The translations under genes were made by a program, and so were the position numbers. A model generated the notes under the pieces. That model was not told the DNA's origin. It saw nothing but the letters and a program-made list of their open reading frames with translations, and ran no database searches. Shown piece after piece: positions 51,861 through 61,341 of a stretch of 64,000 nt of DNA; the stretch's first letter is position 1, and each line of letters starts with the position of its first letter. This DNA comes from Cupriavidus pinatubonensis (GTDB taxonomy: Bacteria; Pseudomonadota; Gammaproteobacteria; Burkholderiales; Burkholderiaceae), in contig NZ_CP080766.1 in the NCBI RefSeq assembly GCF_019602855.1, positions 124,001 through 188,000 of the forward strand, written 5' to 3'.

Positions 51861-52189
51861 GTGGATTGTCACAGCTTGCACTCCGCGGCAACACCCCCGG
51901 ACGGGTGAAATGCAGGTCCAGATCGCTGGAAAGTCGCCCGCAAACCTGCGATGAAAGATTCTGAAATATTGAAAGCTGATAATGCCCGGAACGTTTTCGT
52001 GAGTCGAGATAGACTTCTCGGCTACGCCGGGCAACTTCCGGGGCGTCCGCACGTCCTGGCATGCCGTCCACAGCCGGCGGCGAGGCGTCGGGCATGGCAT
52101 TTGCTAAGCCTCCCTATCCGGCTCCGGACGGCTGTCGTGATTGACCGCCGAACACCTTGATTCGCTTGATTTTTTCGCAGGAACTCGCA
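51861..52189. other. Divergent intergenic region between the molybdoenzyme and RND operons
   Basis: No convincing gene is seen. It must hold the RND promoter reading right and whatever starts the transcript that ends at 51802 reading left. No clear repressor dyad stands out. Confidence 0.4.
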
Positions 52190-53350
52190 ATGCAACGATC
52201 ACGCGGCTGCCGCGCCTGGGGTCCGGTTACGCTGGCCATCGCCCTGTCCACGCTCGCCGGATGCGGCGGAAAAAAAGAAGCCGCCGCCCCGCCCCCGCCC
52301 CAGGTCAGCGTGGTCACGCTGAAGACCGAAGCAGTCACGCTGGATACCTCGCTTCCCGGCCGCACCACGGCCTACCGCATTGCCGAAGTCCGGCCCCAGG
52401 TGGACGGCATTATCCTGCGGCGGCTGTTCAAGGAAGGCAGCGACGTGACCCAGGGCCAGCAGCTCTATCAGATCGACCCGTCTACCTACGATGCGACCTA
52501 CAAGAGCGCCAGGGCAACGATGGAGTCATCGCGGCTGCTGGCGCAGCGCTACGGACGCCTGGTTGGCGACGAAGCGGTCAGCAAGCAGCAGTATGACGAG
52601 GCCAAGGCCGCGTGGCAGCAGGCCCAGGCGACGCTGGACCGGGCCGAGATCAACCTGCGCTACACCAAGGTGCTGGCGCCCATTTCGGGGCGGATCGGCC
52701 GTTCCAGCGTGACCGAGGGCGCGCTGGTTACCAACGGGCAGGCGGCGGCGCTCGCCGTTGTGCAGCAGCTCGATCCGATCTACGTCGATGTGACGCAGCC
52801 TTCCGCATCGCTGCTCCGGCTGCGGCGCGAACTCGCCAACGGCGCGTTGCAGAGCGCCGGCACCAATGCGGCGCAGGTCAACCTGGTGCTCGAAGACGGC
52901 ACGAAATACCCCGAGACCGGCCGGCTGGAGTTCTCCGAGGTCGCGGTGGACCAGGGCACCGGCTCGGTCACGCTGCGCGCCGTGTTCCCCAACCCGCGCC
53001 ACGAGCTGCTGCCCGGCATGTTCGTCCACGCGCGCCTGCGCGAAGGCGTGAAGACCGACGGCCTGCTCGTGCCCCAGCAAGGCGTTACGCGTGACCTCAA
53101 GGGCCAGGCCACGGCGCTGGTGGTCAACGCGAAGGACGAGGTCGAACTGCGCCAGATCCGCACCGACCGCGCCATCGGCGACAAATGGCTGGTGGCCGAC
53201 GGCCTGAAGGCCGGCGACCGTGTGATCGTCGAAGGCGTGCAGTTCGTCAAGCCCGGCGCGAAGGTCCGCGTCGCCCAGGCAGACAGCGGCACAGGCAACC
53301 CGCCCGCGGCCGCCGCCGGCGCATCCGCCGCGGTCGCGGCCAAGCCCTGA
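52190..53350 (+). CDS. RND efflux membrane fusion lipoprotein (AcrA type)
   Basis: A 386-residue periplasmic adaptor. The signal peptide ends in a lipobox, STLAGCGGKK, giving a lipid-anchored Cys at about residue 24. The lipoyl halves (VRPQVDGIILRRLFKEGSDV; VLAPISGRIGRSSVTEGALV), the alpha-hairpin and the beta-barrel/MP domain (PETGRLEFSEVAVDQGTGSV) follow the AcrA/MexA order. The start at 52190 gives the lipoprotein signal. It is first in a three-gene tripartite pump operon. Confidence 0.93.
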   Translation: MQRSRGCRAWGPVTLAIALSTLAGCGGKKEAAAPPPPQVSVVTLKTEAVTLDTSLPGRTTAYRIAEVRPQVDGIILRRLFKEGSDVTQGQQLYQIDPSTYDATYKSARATMESSRLLAQRYGRLVGDEAVSKQQYDEAKAAWQQAQATLDRAEINLRYTKVLAPISGRIGRSSVTEGALVTNGQAAALAVVQQLDPIYVDVTQPSASLLRLRRELANGALQSAGTNAAQVNLVLEDGTKYPETGRLEFSEVAVDQGTGSVTLRAVFPNPRHELLPGMFVHARLREGVKTDGLLVPQQGVTRDLKGQATALVVNAKDEVELRQIRTDRAIGDKWLVADGLKAGDRVIVEGVQFVKPGAKVRVAQADSGTGNPPAAAAGASAAVAAKP

Positions 53351-53377
53351 GCGCGTTACGAGGGCGAGGGAGTATTC

Positions 53378-56300
53378 ATGTCCAATTTCTTTATCGATCG
53401 CCCTATCTTCGCGTGGGTGATCGCGCTGGTCATCATGCTGGCCGGCGTGCTGTCGATCCGCTCGCTGCCAATCAGCCAGTACCCGGCCATTGCGCCGCCA
53501 ACCATCGCCATCTCGGTCAACTATCCGGGCGCTTCGGCCGAGACCGTGCAGGACACGGTGGTCCAGGTCATCGAGCAGCAGCTCAACGGCCTCGACCGGC
53601 TGCGCTACATCTCGTCGGAAAGCAACGCCGACGGCAGCATGACCATCACGGTCACGTTCGAACAGGGCACTAACCCGGATATCGCGCAGGTGCAGGTGCA
53701 GAACAAGCTTGCGCTCGCGCAGCCACTGCTGCCGCAGGAAGTGCAGCAGCAAGGTATCCGCGTGACCAAGTCGGTGCGCAACTTCCTGCTGATCGTGGGA
53801 CTGATTTCGACCGACCCCAAGGTCACGCGGGAAGACCTGTCGAACTACATCGTCTCCAACATCCAGGATCCGCTGTCGCGCACCTACGGCGTCGGCGACT
53901 TCCAGGTGTTCGGTTCGCAGTACGCCATGCGCGTGTGGATCGACCCCGCCAAGCTCAACAGCTACCAGCTCACGCCGCTCGATGTCAGCAACGCGATCAA
54001 GGCGCAGAACGTGCAGGTCGCTTCCGGCCAGCTTGGCGGGCTGCCGGCCGTTCAGGGCCAGCAGCTCAATGCGAGCGTGATCGGCAAGACCCGCCTGCAG
54101 ACCAGCGAGCAGTTCGGCAACATCCTGCTAAAGGTGAACCCGGACGGCTCGCAGGTGCGGCTGAAGGACGTGGCCGAGGTCGGCCTGGGCGGCCAGGACT
54201 ACAACATCAACGCGCAGTACAACGGCCAGCCCGCTTCCGGTATTGCCGTGCGTCTGGCGGCCGGCGCCAACGCGCTGGAAACGGTGCGCGCGATCCGCAA
54301 GACGCTCGACACGCTGGAGCCGTTCTTCCCGGCCGGCATGAAGGTCGTCTACCCGTATGACACCTCGCCGGTGATCTCGGGCTCGATCCACGAGGTCGTG
54401 AAGACGCTGATGGAAGCCATCGTGCTGGTGTTCCTGGTGATGTACCTGTTCCTGCAGAACTTCCGCGCCACGCTGATCCCGACGATCGCCGTGCCCGTGG
54501 TGCTGCTGGGCACGTTCGGCGTGCTGGCCGCGTTCGGGTACACCATCAATACGCTGACCATGTTCGGCATGGTGCTGGCCATCGGCCTGCTCGTCGATGA
54601 CGCAATCGTCGTGGTGGAAAACGTCGAGCGCGTGATGGCCGAGGAAGGCTTGCCACCCAAGGAGGCGGCGCGGCGGTCCATGGGCCAGATCCAGGGTGCG
54701 CTGGTCGGCATTGCCATGGTGCTGTCGGCGGTGTTCCTGCCGATGGCGTTCTTCGGCGGCTCCACGGGCGTGATCTACCGGCAGTTCTCGATCACCATCG
54801 TGTCGTCGATGGTGCTGTCGGTGCTGGTCGCGCTGATCCTGACGCCGGCCCTTTGCGCGACCATGCTGCAACCCATCGAAAAGGGCGACCATGGCGAGAA
54901 CAAGGGCGGCTTCTTCGGCTGGTTCAACCGCAAGTTCATCTCCACCACGCAGGGCTATGAGCGCGGCGTATCGACGATCCTGAAGCGCCGCCTGCCGTTC
55001 GTGCTGATCTACGTGGCAATCCTCGTGGCGATGGGCTTCCTGTTCACGCGCATTCCCACGTCCTTCCTGCCCGAAGAAGACCAGGGCGTGCTCTACGCAC
55101 AGGTGCAGACACCGGCCGGCGCCACCGCCGAGCGCACGCAGAAAGTCTTGGTCCAGATGCGTGAATACCTGCTGAAGGAGGAAGGCGGCGTGGTGGACTC
55201 GCTGTTTACCGTCAACGGCTTCAACTTTGCGGGCCGCGGCCAGAACTCGGGGCTCGCCTTCATCCTGCTCAAGCCGTGGGAAGAACGCACCGGCGACAAC
55301 ACCAGCGTGTTCGACCTGGCGGCGCGCGCACAGCGCAAGTTCGCGAGCTTCCGCGACTCGATGTCATTCGCGTTCGCCCCCCCTGCCGTGCAGGAACTGG
55401 GCAACGCCACGGGCTTCGACTTGTACCTGCAGGATCAGGCCGGCATCGGCCACCAGGCCCTGATGAACGCGCGCGACAAGTTCCTCGCGCTCGCGTCGAA
55501 GAGTCCGGTACTACAGCGTGTGCGCCCCAACGGGCTCAATGACCAGCCGCAGTACCAGCTGGTGATCGACGATGAAAAGGCGCGCGCGCTCGGCCTCTCG
55601 CTGGCCGACATCAACAGCACGGTGACGATCGCGTGGGGGTCGAGCTATGTGAACGACTTCATCGACCGCGGCCGCGTCAAGCGCGTCTACGTGCAGGGCC
55701 GCCCCGATTCCCGTATGAACCCCGACGACGTGGATAAATGGTTCGTACGCAACGACAAGGGAGACATGGTGCCGTTCTCCGCGTTTGCCGAGGGCAAGTG
55801 GGGCTTCGGCTCGCCGAAGCTGCAGCGCTACAACGGCGTGCCGGCCGTGGAGGTACTGGGCGAACCCGCTGCCGGCCGCAGCTCCGGCGAAGCCATGAAG
55901 GCAATCGAGGAGATCATGAAGCAGATGCCGGCCGGCGTGGGCTATGCATGGACCGGACTCTCGTATGAAGAGCGGCTGTCGGGTTCGCAGGCGCCGGCGC
56001 TCTATGCGCTGTCACTGCTGGTGGTGTTTCTGTGCCTGGCTGCACTTTATGAAAGCTGGTCGATCCCGTTCTCGGTGATGCTCGTGGTGCCGCTCGGCGT
56101 GATTGGCGCCCTGCTCGCCACCATGGCACGCGGCCTGTCCAACGACGTGTTCTTCCAGGTCGGCCTGCTGACCACCATCGGCCTGTCGGCCAAGAACGCC
56201 ATCCTGATCGTGGAGTTCGCCAAGAGCCAGTACGAGCACGGCAAAGGCCTCGTCGACGCCGCCATCGAGGCGTGCCGCATGCGTTTGCGCCCGATCGTGA

Positions 56301-56530
56301 TGACCTCGCTCGCGTTCATGCTCGGCGTGTTCCCGCTGGCGATCTCCACCGGCGCCGGCGCGGGTAGCCAGCATGCCATCGGCACTGGCGTGATCGGCGG
56401 CATGATCACCGCGACGGTGCTCGCGATCTTCTGGGTGCCGTTGTTCTTTGTCGCCGTCAATTCGCTGTTCGCACGCAAACGCAAGCCGAGCCAGCCTGAC
56501 ACCCCCGCGGAAAAAGGCGCGCTGCAATGA
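53378..56530 (+). CDS. RND multidrug efflux transporter, HAE1 family (AcrB type)
   Basis: A 1050-residue inner-membrane proton/drug antiporter with the AcrB layout. The start [20 protein letters not shown] is the family hallmark. The proton-relay pair is Asp407-Asp408 in [13 protein letters not shown], the same numbering as E. coli AcrB, and the second-half Lys lies in [17 protein letters not shown]. It is 27 nt after the adaptor gene and overlaps the channel gene by 4 nt (ATGA). Specificity cannot be read from sequence. Confidence 0.95.
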   Translation: MSNFFIDRPIFAWVIALVIMLAGVLSIRSLPISQYPAIAPPTIAISVNYPGASAETVQDTVVQVIEQQLNGLDRLRYISSESNADGSMTITVTFEQGTNPDIAQVQVQNKLALAQPLLPQEVQQQGIRVTKSVRNFLLIVGLISTDPKVTREDLSNYIVSNIQDPLSRTYGVGDFQVFGSQYAMRVWIDPAKLNSYQLTPLDVSNAIKAQNVQVASGQLGGLPAVQGQQLNASVIGKTRLQTSEQFGNILLKVNPDGSQVRLKDVAEVGLGGQDYNINAQYNGQPASGIAVRLAAGANALETVRAIRKTLDTLEPFFPAGMKVVYPYDTSPVISGSIHEVVKTLMEAIVLVFLVMYLFLQNFRATLIPTIAVPVVLLGTFGVLAAFGYTINTLTMFGMVLAIGLLVDDAIVVVENVERVMAEEGLPPKEAARRSMGQIQGALVGIAMVLSAVFLPMAFFGGSTGVIYRQFSITIVSSMVLSVLVALILTPALCATMLQPIEKGDHGENKGGFFGWFNRKFISTTQGYERGVSTILKRRLPFVLIYVAILVAMGFLFTRIPTSFLPEEDQGVLYAQVQTPAGATAERTQKVLVQMREYLLKEEGGVVDSLFTVNGFNFAGRGQNSGLAFILLKPWEERTGDNTSVFDLAARAQRKFASFRDSMSFAFAPPAVQELGNATGFDLYLQDQAGIGHQALMNARDKFLALASKSPVLQRVRPNGLNDQPQYQLVIDDEKARALGLSLADINSTVTIAWGSSYVNDFIDRGRVKRVYVQGRPDSRMNPDDVDKWFVRNDKGDMVPFSAFAEGKWGFGSPKLQRYNGVPAVEVLGEPAAGRSSGEAMKAIEEIMKQMPAGVGYAWTGLSYEERLSGSQAPALYALSLLVVFLCLAALYESWSIPFSVMLVVPLGVIGALLATMARGLSNDVFFQVGLLTTIGLSAKNAILIVEFAKSQYEHGKGLVDAAIEACRMRLRPIVMTSLAFMLGVFPLAISTGAGAGSQHAIGTGVIGGMITATVLAIFWVPLFFVAVNSLFARKRKPSQPDTPAEKGALQ

Positions 56531-57996
56531 AGAAGACTTTGACCTGTGCTGCCGCCGTCGCCCTGCTGGCCGGCTGCAGCTTGATTCCCTCCTATGAACA
56601 GCCGTCGCTGCCAGTGGCGCAAGCCTACCCGCAAGGCGCCGCGTATCCGACTGCCGATGCCGCCGCCGGCGCACAGCAGATGCGTGCGACCGATCTTGGC
56701 TGGCGCGATTTCTTTGCCGACGCGCGGCTGCGCCGCCTGATCGAAGTCGCACTCGACAACAACCGCGACCTGCGCGTGGCGGCACTGAACGTCGAAGCAT
56801 TCCGTGCGCAATACCAGATCGAACGGGCCGACCTGTTCCCCGCGATCGGCGTGGCCGCGCAGGAAACGCGCCAGCGCATTCCCGCGGACCTGTCCACCAC
56901 CGGGCGGCGCATCATCGCGAGCCAGTATGGCGTGTCGCTCGGCACGACCGCATGGGAGCTTGACCTGTTCGGCCGTATCCGCAGCCTCAGCGAAGCGGCA
57001 CTGGAGCAATATTTCGCAAGCGACGAAACCCGGCGCAGTGCTCAGATCGCGCTGGTGGCCAGCGTGGCCAACGCCTACCTGGCACTGCTCGCCGACGACG
57101 CGCAGCTCACGCTCACGCGCAGTACGCTGGCGAACTACGAACGCAGCTATGGCCTGACGCGCCGCAGCTACGAGGAAGGCATTGCCTCGCGTCTGGACCT
57201 GCGGCAGTCGCAGACCGCCGTGGAAAACGCGCGTGCCAGCCTGGCGCGCTACACGCGCCTGGTCGCGCAGGACGAGAATGCGCTGGTGCTGTTGCTGGGC
57301 ACCGGCATGCCGGACGACCTGCCGGCGCCGTTGCCGCTCGACCAGAAGCTGACGGCGGACGTGCCTGCCGGATTGCCATCCGACCTGCTGCAGAACCGTC
57401 CCGACGTGCTTGCAGCCGAACACCGCCTGCGCTCGGCCAACGCCAATATCGGCGCGGCACGCGCGGCGTTTTTCCCGCGCATCGCCCTGACGGCTTCGGC
57501 GGGCACGGCCAGCAATGAACTGTCCGGCCTGTTCAAGGCCGGATCGGGCACCTGGCTGTTCCAGCCGCAGATCAGCCTGCCGCTGTTCACGGCCGGCAGC
57601 CTGCGCGCGAGCCTCGACTACGCAAAGATCCAGAAGGACATCAACGTCGCGCAGTACGAGCGCACGATCCAGACAGCCTTCCGCGAAGTTTCCGACGGCC
57701 TCGCCGCGCGCGGCACGTATACGAGCCAACTCGAAGCGCAGGTGCGTTTTGTCGAAGCGGCGCAGGATGCCTACAACCTCGCAGACCGTCGCTACCGCAC
57801 CGGCGTGGACAGCTACCTGGCGGTGCTGGATGCGCAGCGCTCGCTGTACAACGCCCAGCAGCTCCTGATCGTCGCACGACAGGAACAGCTGACCAGCGAG
57901 GTCAATCTCTACAAGGCCCTCGGCGGCGGCTGGCATGACCAGACCGGCCCTGCTGCCGACACCGGCGGCCAGCCGGCGCCCGCGCCCGCGTCCTGA
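56527..57996 (+). CDS. Outer-membrane efflux channel lipoprotein (OprM/NodT type)
   Basis: A 489-residue outer-membrane factor. The lipobox [14 protein letters not shown] puts the lipidated Cys at about residue 17. Two OEP repeats follow, with [20 protein letters not shown] in the first and [20 protein letters not shown] in the second. The start overlaps the RND transporter stop by 4 nt. It completes the tripartite pump. Confidence 0.93.
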   Translation: MKKTLTCAAAVALLAGCSLIPSYEQPSLPVAQAYPQGAAYPTADAAAGAQQMRATDLGWRDFFADARLRRLIEVALDNNRDLRVAALNVEAFRAQYQIERADLFPAIGVAAQETRQRIPADLSTTGRRIIASQYGVSLGTTAWELDLFGRIRSLSEAALEQYFASDETRRSAQIALVASVANAYLALLADDAQLTLTRSTLANYERSYGLTRRSYEEGIASRLDLRQSQTAVENARASLARYTRLVAQDENALVLLLGTGMPDDLPAPLPLDQKLTADVPAGLPSDLLQNRPDVLAAEHRLRSANANIGAARAAFFPRIALTASAGTASNELSGLFKAGSGTWLFQPQISLPLFTAGSLRASLDYAKIQKDINVAQYERTIQTAFREVSDGLAARGTYTSQLEAQVRFVEAAQDAYNLADRRYRTGVDSYLAVLDAQRSLYNAQQLLIVARQEQLTSEVNLYKALGGGWHDQTGPAADTGGQPAPAPAS

Positions 57997-58007
57997 TCCC
58001 CGGCGGG

Positions 58008-58032
58008 GCCAGCCGGCGCAAAGTTGGCTGGC
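58008..58032 (+). terminator. Hairpin after the RND operon
   Basis: GCCAGCC/GGCTGGC forms a 7-bp stem 12 nt after the channel gene stop. A T-tract is lacking, so it is only a candidate terminator. Confidence 0.35.
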
Positions 58033-58128
58033 CATTGTTGCGCGGGTCCGGCGGGACCTTCATGGCTCCTACAATGACGAGGTCGCATGTCATTCCCGCC
58101 AGATAACGCCGCAACGAGGAGTCCCGCC

Positions 58129-58470
58129 ATGTCCCTGCCCCACCTGTCTTCCGGCGAAGTCGCCAGCGTGCTGCCGCTCGGCAAGCAACTCACGCAGACT
58201 CCGAGTGCCGCACTGTTCAAGGAACACCGGCTGGAAGTGATGCGCATGGTACTGCCGGCGGGCAAGCAGGTCGGATCGCATTCCGTCGCCGGTCCATCGA
58301 CCATCCAGTGCCTGGAAGGCGAAGTGGAGATCGGCGTGGACGGTGCCCAGCGGCGCCTGCATCAGGGGGACCTGCTCTACCTTGGGGCCGGCGCGGCACA
58401 TGATGTCAACGCCATCACCAACACGTCGTTGCTGGTGACCGTCGTGCTGGTCGACCGCGGCGGTTCCTGA
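58129..58470 (+). CDS. Cupin-domain protein
   Basis: A 113-residue single-cupin protein. The barrel includes MRMVLPAGKQVGSHSVAGPS (one His of motif 1), then TIQCLEGEVEIGVDGAQRRL, and motif 2 YLGAGAAHDVNAI. The metal site is incomplete: only two of the usual His residues are obvious. ACGAGGAG before the ATG at 58129 supports the start. It is a stand-alone gene with no signal peptide; function unknown. Confidence 0.75.
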   Translation: MSLPHLSSGEVASVLPLGKQLTQTPSAALFKEHRLEVMRMVLPAGKQVGSHSVAGPSTIQCLEGEVEIGVDGAQRRLHQGDLLYLGAGAAHDVNAITNTSLLVTVVLVDRGGS

Positions 58471-58815
58471 GCCGCTTTTCGCGCCGCAACAGCGCGCTAC
58501 ACCGCTCGTCGACGCTTCCTTCGTTGCGCATGAGCGTGAATTGTGAAGCCGTCTGCATGCTGCGGCAGTACGGAGTGGACTCGGCGCACCTTCGCGAACG
58601 TGTCAGTGCATGCCCGATTGTGCAGCGCACCGTTTGGCACCTAGAATCGATTCATCCGACAAGCGCTGTGCCCGGCAAATCGCCAAACCAGCCAAAAGCG
58701 CGACCCGAAACGTGGACCGGAATACCGGCATGAGCATGCCGTCCGGCCGCACGCGAGCCAGGCGTTGCACCCCGCCGTGGATCGCCTTGCCGCCACCTGC
58801 AGGGAGGAAGAGCCA
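58471..58815. other. 345-nt gap before the 6-phosphogluconolactonase gene
   Basis: No supported gene. Short frames on both strands lack ribosome sites. It probably holds the promoter for the gene at 58816. Confidence 0.45.
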
Positions 58816-59511
58816 ATGCGCCAAATCGAACTGAACGATGCCTGCGCGCACGCCGATGCCATGGCGCGCGCCGTGGCGTGCGAGCTGGAACGCACGCTGG
58901 CCAGCAAGGAGGAAGCTTGCCTGGCCATCTCGGGGGACCGTTTGCCGCTGCCGCTGTTCGCGGCATTGCAACAGCGCCCCTTGCCATGGGATCGCATCAG
59001 CGTCATGCTCGTTGACGAGCGCATGGTCCCCATCGATCACACAGACAGCAATGCACGGCTCGTCTGCGACGTGCTGTTGCGCCAGGCCGCTTCGCGCGCG
59101 ACGTTCCAGCCGCCCGTGCCGACGTTCTGTACGGAGATCGAAGAGATCGACACTTCGGCCGTCGTGGCCGAACTGAACCGCAATTACCGCCAGCCTGACG
59201 TGGTCGTGCTCGGCATGGGCGACGATGGCCATACCGCGTCGCTGTTTGCGGATGCGCCCGAACTGTCCGTAGGCCTGTCGCTGAACGAGCCCCCGGGCTA
59301 CCTCGCCATGAGCCCGCGCGCGGCACCGCACCGCCGCGTCAGCCTGAACCTGCGTGCGTTGCTGGGCGCGCGGCGTGTGCTGCTGAGCTTCAGCGGGCCG
59401 TGGAAGAAACAGGTATTCGATGCCGCCACCATGGAGCCCACGCCGATGCTGCCGGTCAGCTACCTGCTGCACCAGGACAGCACGCCCGTGGATGTCTACT
59501 GGACCCAATAG
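58816..59511 (+). CDS. pgl: 6-phosphogluconolactonase (Pgl/DevB type)
   Basis: A 231-residue enzyme that hydrolyses 6-phosphogluconolactone in the pentose phosphate and Entner-Doudoroff pathways. Family motifs are ISVMLVDERMVPIDHTDSNA and VVVLGMGDDGHTASLFADAP, the latter with the catalytic His. AGGGAGGAAG before the ATG at 58816 supports the start. No zwf or edd gene is adjacent, so it is an isolated copy. Confidence 0.9.
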   Translation: MRQIELNDACAHADAMARAVACELERTLASKEEACLAISGDRLPLPLFAALQQRPLPWDRISVMLVDERMVPIDHTDSNARLVCDVLLRQAASRATFQPPVPTFCTEIEEIDTSAVVAELNRNYRQPDVVVLGMGDDGHTASLFADAPELSVGLSLNEPPGYLAMSPRAAPHRRVSLNLRALLGARRVLLSFSGPWKKQVFDAATMEPTPMLPVSYLLHQDSTPVDVYWTQ

Positions 59512-59609
59512 GCGTCTCGTTCTGGCACCCTGATTCCCGCAATGCAAATACAGGCCTTGTTGCGCCGTAGGACAACGCCTGACAACAATCGGCACCGCCG
59601 CGCGCTACA

Positions 59610-60215
59610 GTGGGCAACGCGTGTTACCAGATGTTTCTCCCTGCGTTGCGGTCTTTCATGCCTTTCCCCTGCCTCCCTCTCGATAAACGGCGGGCATCAT
59701 GCCTGCTCGCCGTGCTGCTCCTCACGACATCTACGGCCGGTTTTGCCGCACCTACGCTTTCCGGCCTGGCCAGCCTGCTGCTGGGCACCGTACGTGGCAA
59801 GCCAAGCGGGATGGCAGGCGTCACGCGGCTGACCGCGCGCGATGCCGAACGCCAGCTCGGCCTGGCGTGCGCGGAGCTGGCGCGAGCCACTCCGATCGCG
59901 CTCGATAGTTCAACCCGCCTGACCGGCTGCGCCACGCGGCCCGGCAAGATTGTGGAGTTTCACCTGCAGGTGACCGGCGTCGAACCGAAGCGCGAGGACA
60001 CCAAGGCCTTCATGGTGTCGGCCCGCCCGATCCTGGAGCGCGGCGTTTGCCGCAACCCGGATGTCCCTGTGCTGGGCAAGCTTGGCGTGACGCTGGACTA
60101 CCGCTATGCGGCGGGACAGGAGCCGCTGGTCGTGCTGCACATCCCGCCCGGAAGATGCGACACGTCGGGCGCATCGAGCGCCACGTCCCTCTATCCTTCA
60201 CCAGAAGTCCGATAG
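59610..60215 (+). CDS. Exported hypothetical protein
   Basis: A 201-residue frame; the true start may be the Met at 59658 (MPFPCLPLDKRRAS). A signal peptide is evident: CLLAVLLLTTSTAGFAAPTL. The mature part contains TARDAERQLGLACAELARAT and three cysteines that could form a disulfide (LAC..A, TGCATRPG, GVCRNPD). I do not recognise the family. It converges on the LysR gene at 60289. Confidence 0.65.
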   Translation: MGNACYQMFLPALRSFMPFPCLPLDKRRASCLLAVLLLTTSTAGFAAPTLSGLASLLLGTVRGKPSGMAGVTRLTARDAERQLGLACAELARATPIALDSSTRLTGCATRPGKIVEFHLQVTGVEPKREDTKAFMVSARPILERGVCRNPDVPVLGKLGVTLDYRYAAGQEPLVVLHIPPGRCDTSGASSATSLYPSPEVR

Positions 60216-60288
60216 GACGATCACCGCCCACCATTGCTGTGCTCGCCAGCAATTCGGCCTGCCCCAAGCCCACCGGGACAAGACAGGT

Positions 60289-61197
60289 TCACGCCGACAG
60301 CGTCTTCCCGCCCAGTACTTCGTCGCAGACCGCGAGCCATGCCCGCGCCGCGTGCGAAAGATAGCGGCCCGGCAGCCAGGTATGCGCCAGTGCCCAGTCC
60401 ATCGCCGGCTCCGTCAGCCGCGCCACCGCAAGGTTGTCGCGGTCCTGCAACCGTGCCAGGAAGGGCTGAGGCAGGAACGTCGTACCGAGCCCGGCAGCCG
60501 CCATTGACGCCAGGAAATCCCAGTGGCCGCTTTGCGCGACCACGCGCGGCTCCATGCGCGCCTCCAGGAACGCCAGGCGCAGCTTGTGCGTGAGCGAGAA
60601 CGCGTCAGTCAGCAACACCAGCGGTTCATCGCGCAGCGCCGCCAGGCTGACGGTCTTGCCGCGCGCCCAGGCCGCCTTGCGCGGCCCCACTGCCCAGATC
60701 GGATAGTTGGCGAACGGCTGGGTGGCCAGTTCCACGCCGTCGTCCACCGGCAGCACCGTGGCACCCACCTCCAGTTCGCCGCTGGCCACCATCTGTTCGA
60801 CCAGATGGCCGCCATGCTCGGCCAGATGCAGTTCGAGATTCGGATAGCGTTTGCGGAATGCGCTGACCGCGGGCGAAAAGAACAGGTTGACCATGGGCGG
60901 AATGCCGACGGTCAACTGTCCGCGTCCCAGCGATGACAGATCCGCCACCTCCAGCGTGAGCCGGTGCACAACGCCGAGCGCTTCCTGGCCGCGCTCATAC
61001 ACCACACGGCCCACGTCGGTCAGTCGCACCGTCTTGCCTTCGCGGATCAGCAGCGGCTGCCCGACCTCGTCCTCCAGCTGGCGAACCATCTTGCTGATAG
61101 TCGATTGCGTGACGAATAGCGACGTGGCCGCCTGCGTAAAACTCCTCAGTCGCGCAGTTTCGACAAAGTAGCGTAGCGCGCGGATATCAATAGGCAT
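60289..61197 (-). CDS. LysR-family regulator of the second FUSC efflux operon
   Basis: A 302-residue LysR protein. The helix-turn-helix is RSFTQAATSLFVTQSTISKMVRQLEDEVGQPLL. The effector domain (PPMVNLFFSPAVSAFRKRYP) is of the CidR/CynR-like branch. It is divergent from the FUSC gene at 61342 with 144 nt between, the standard arrangement for an AaeR-like activator of an aromatic-acid efflux pump. Effector unknown. Confidence 0.9.
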   Translation of the reverse strand: MPIDIRALRYFVETARLRSFTQAATSLFVTQSTISKMVRQLEDEVGQPLLIREGKTVRLTDVGRVVYERGQEALGVVHRLTLEVADLSSLGRGQLTVGIPPMVNLFFSPAVSAFRKRYPNLELHLAEHGGHLVEQMVASGELEVGATVLPVDDGVELATQPFANYPIWAVGPRKAAWARGKTVSLAALRDEPLVLLTDAFSLTHKLRLAFLEARMEPRVVAQSGHWDFLASMAAAGLGTTFLPQPFLARLQDRDNLAVARLTEPAMDWALAHTWLPGRYLSHAARAWLAVCDEVLGGKTLSA

Positions 61198-61231
61198 GAC
61201 GGTGTCTGCACTTCCATGAAAATATTGAATG

Positions 61232-61242
61232 ATTCCAGGAAT
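61232..61242. promoter_or_regulatory. Candidate LysR operator between the LysR gene and the FUSC operon
   Basis: ATTCCAGGAAT is an 11-bp palindrome in the A+T-rich divergent gap; TGATTGGAAT at 61252 repeats one half. Position suits a LysR box. Confidence 0.4.
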
Positions 61243-61341
61243 TTTAAATCATGATTGGAATGGCCGCCATTTGACTACACTTCGCTTCCACGCTCCGCTT
61301 GCGCCTGCGTCCGGCAACAGGGCCGTACCAGGCGGCGCACG

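Noticed and set aside
56047..58035. 662-codon open frame on the minus strand opposite the RND transporter and channel genes
   Set aside because: Antisense shadow; no ribosome site or family motif, and the plus strand encodes conserved pump proteins.
58640..58654. TTGGCACC-like sequence before the 6-phosphogluconolactonase gene, resembling a sigma-54 element
   Set aside because: The -12 GC dinucleotide is absent at the required spacing.
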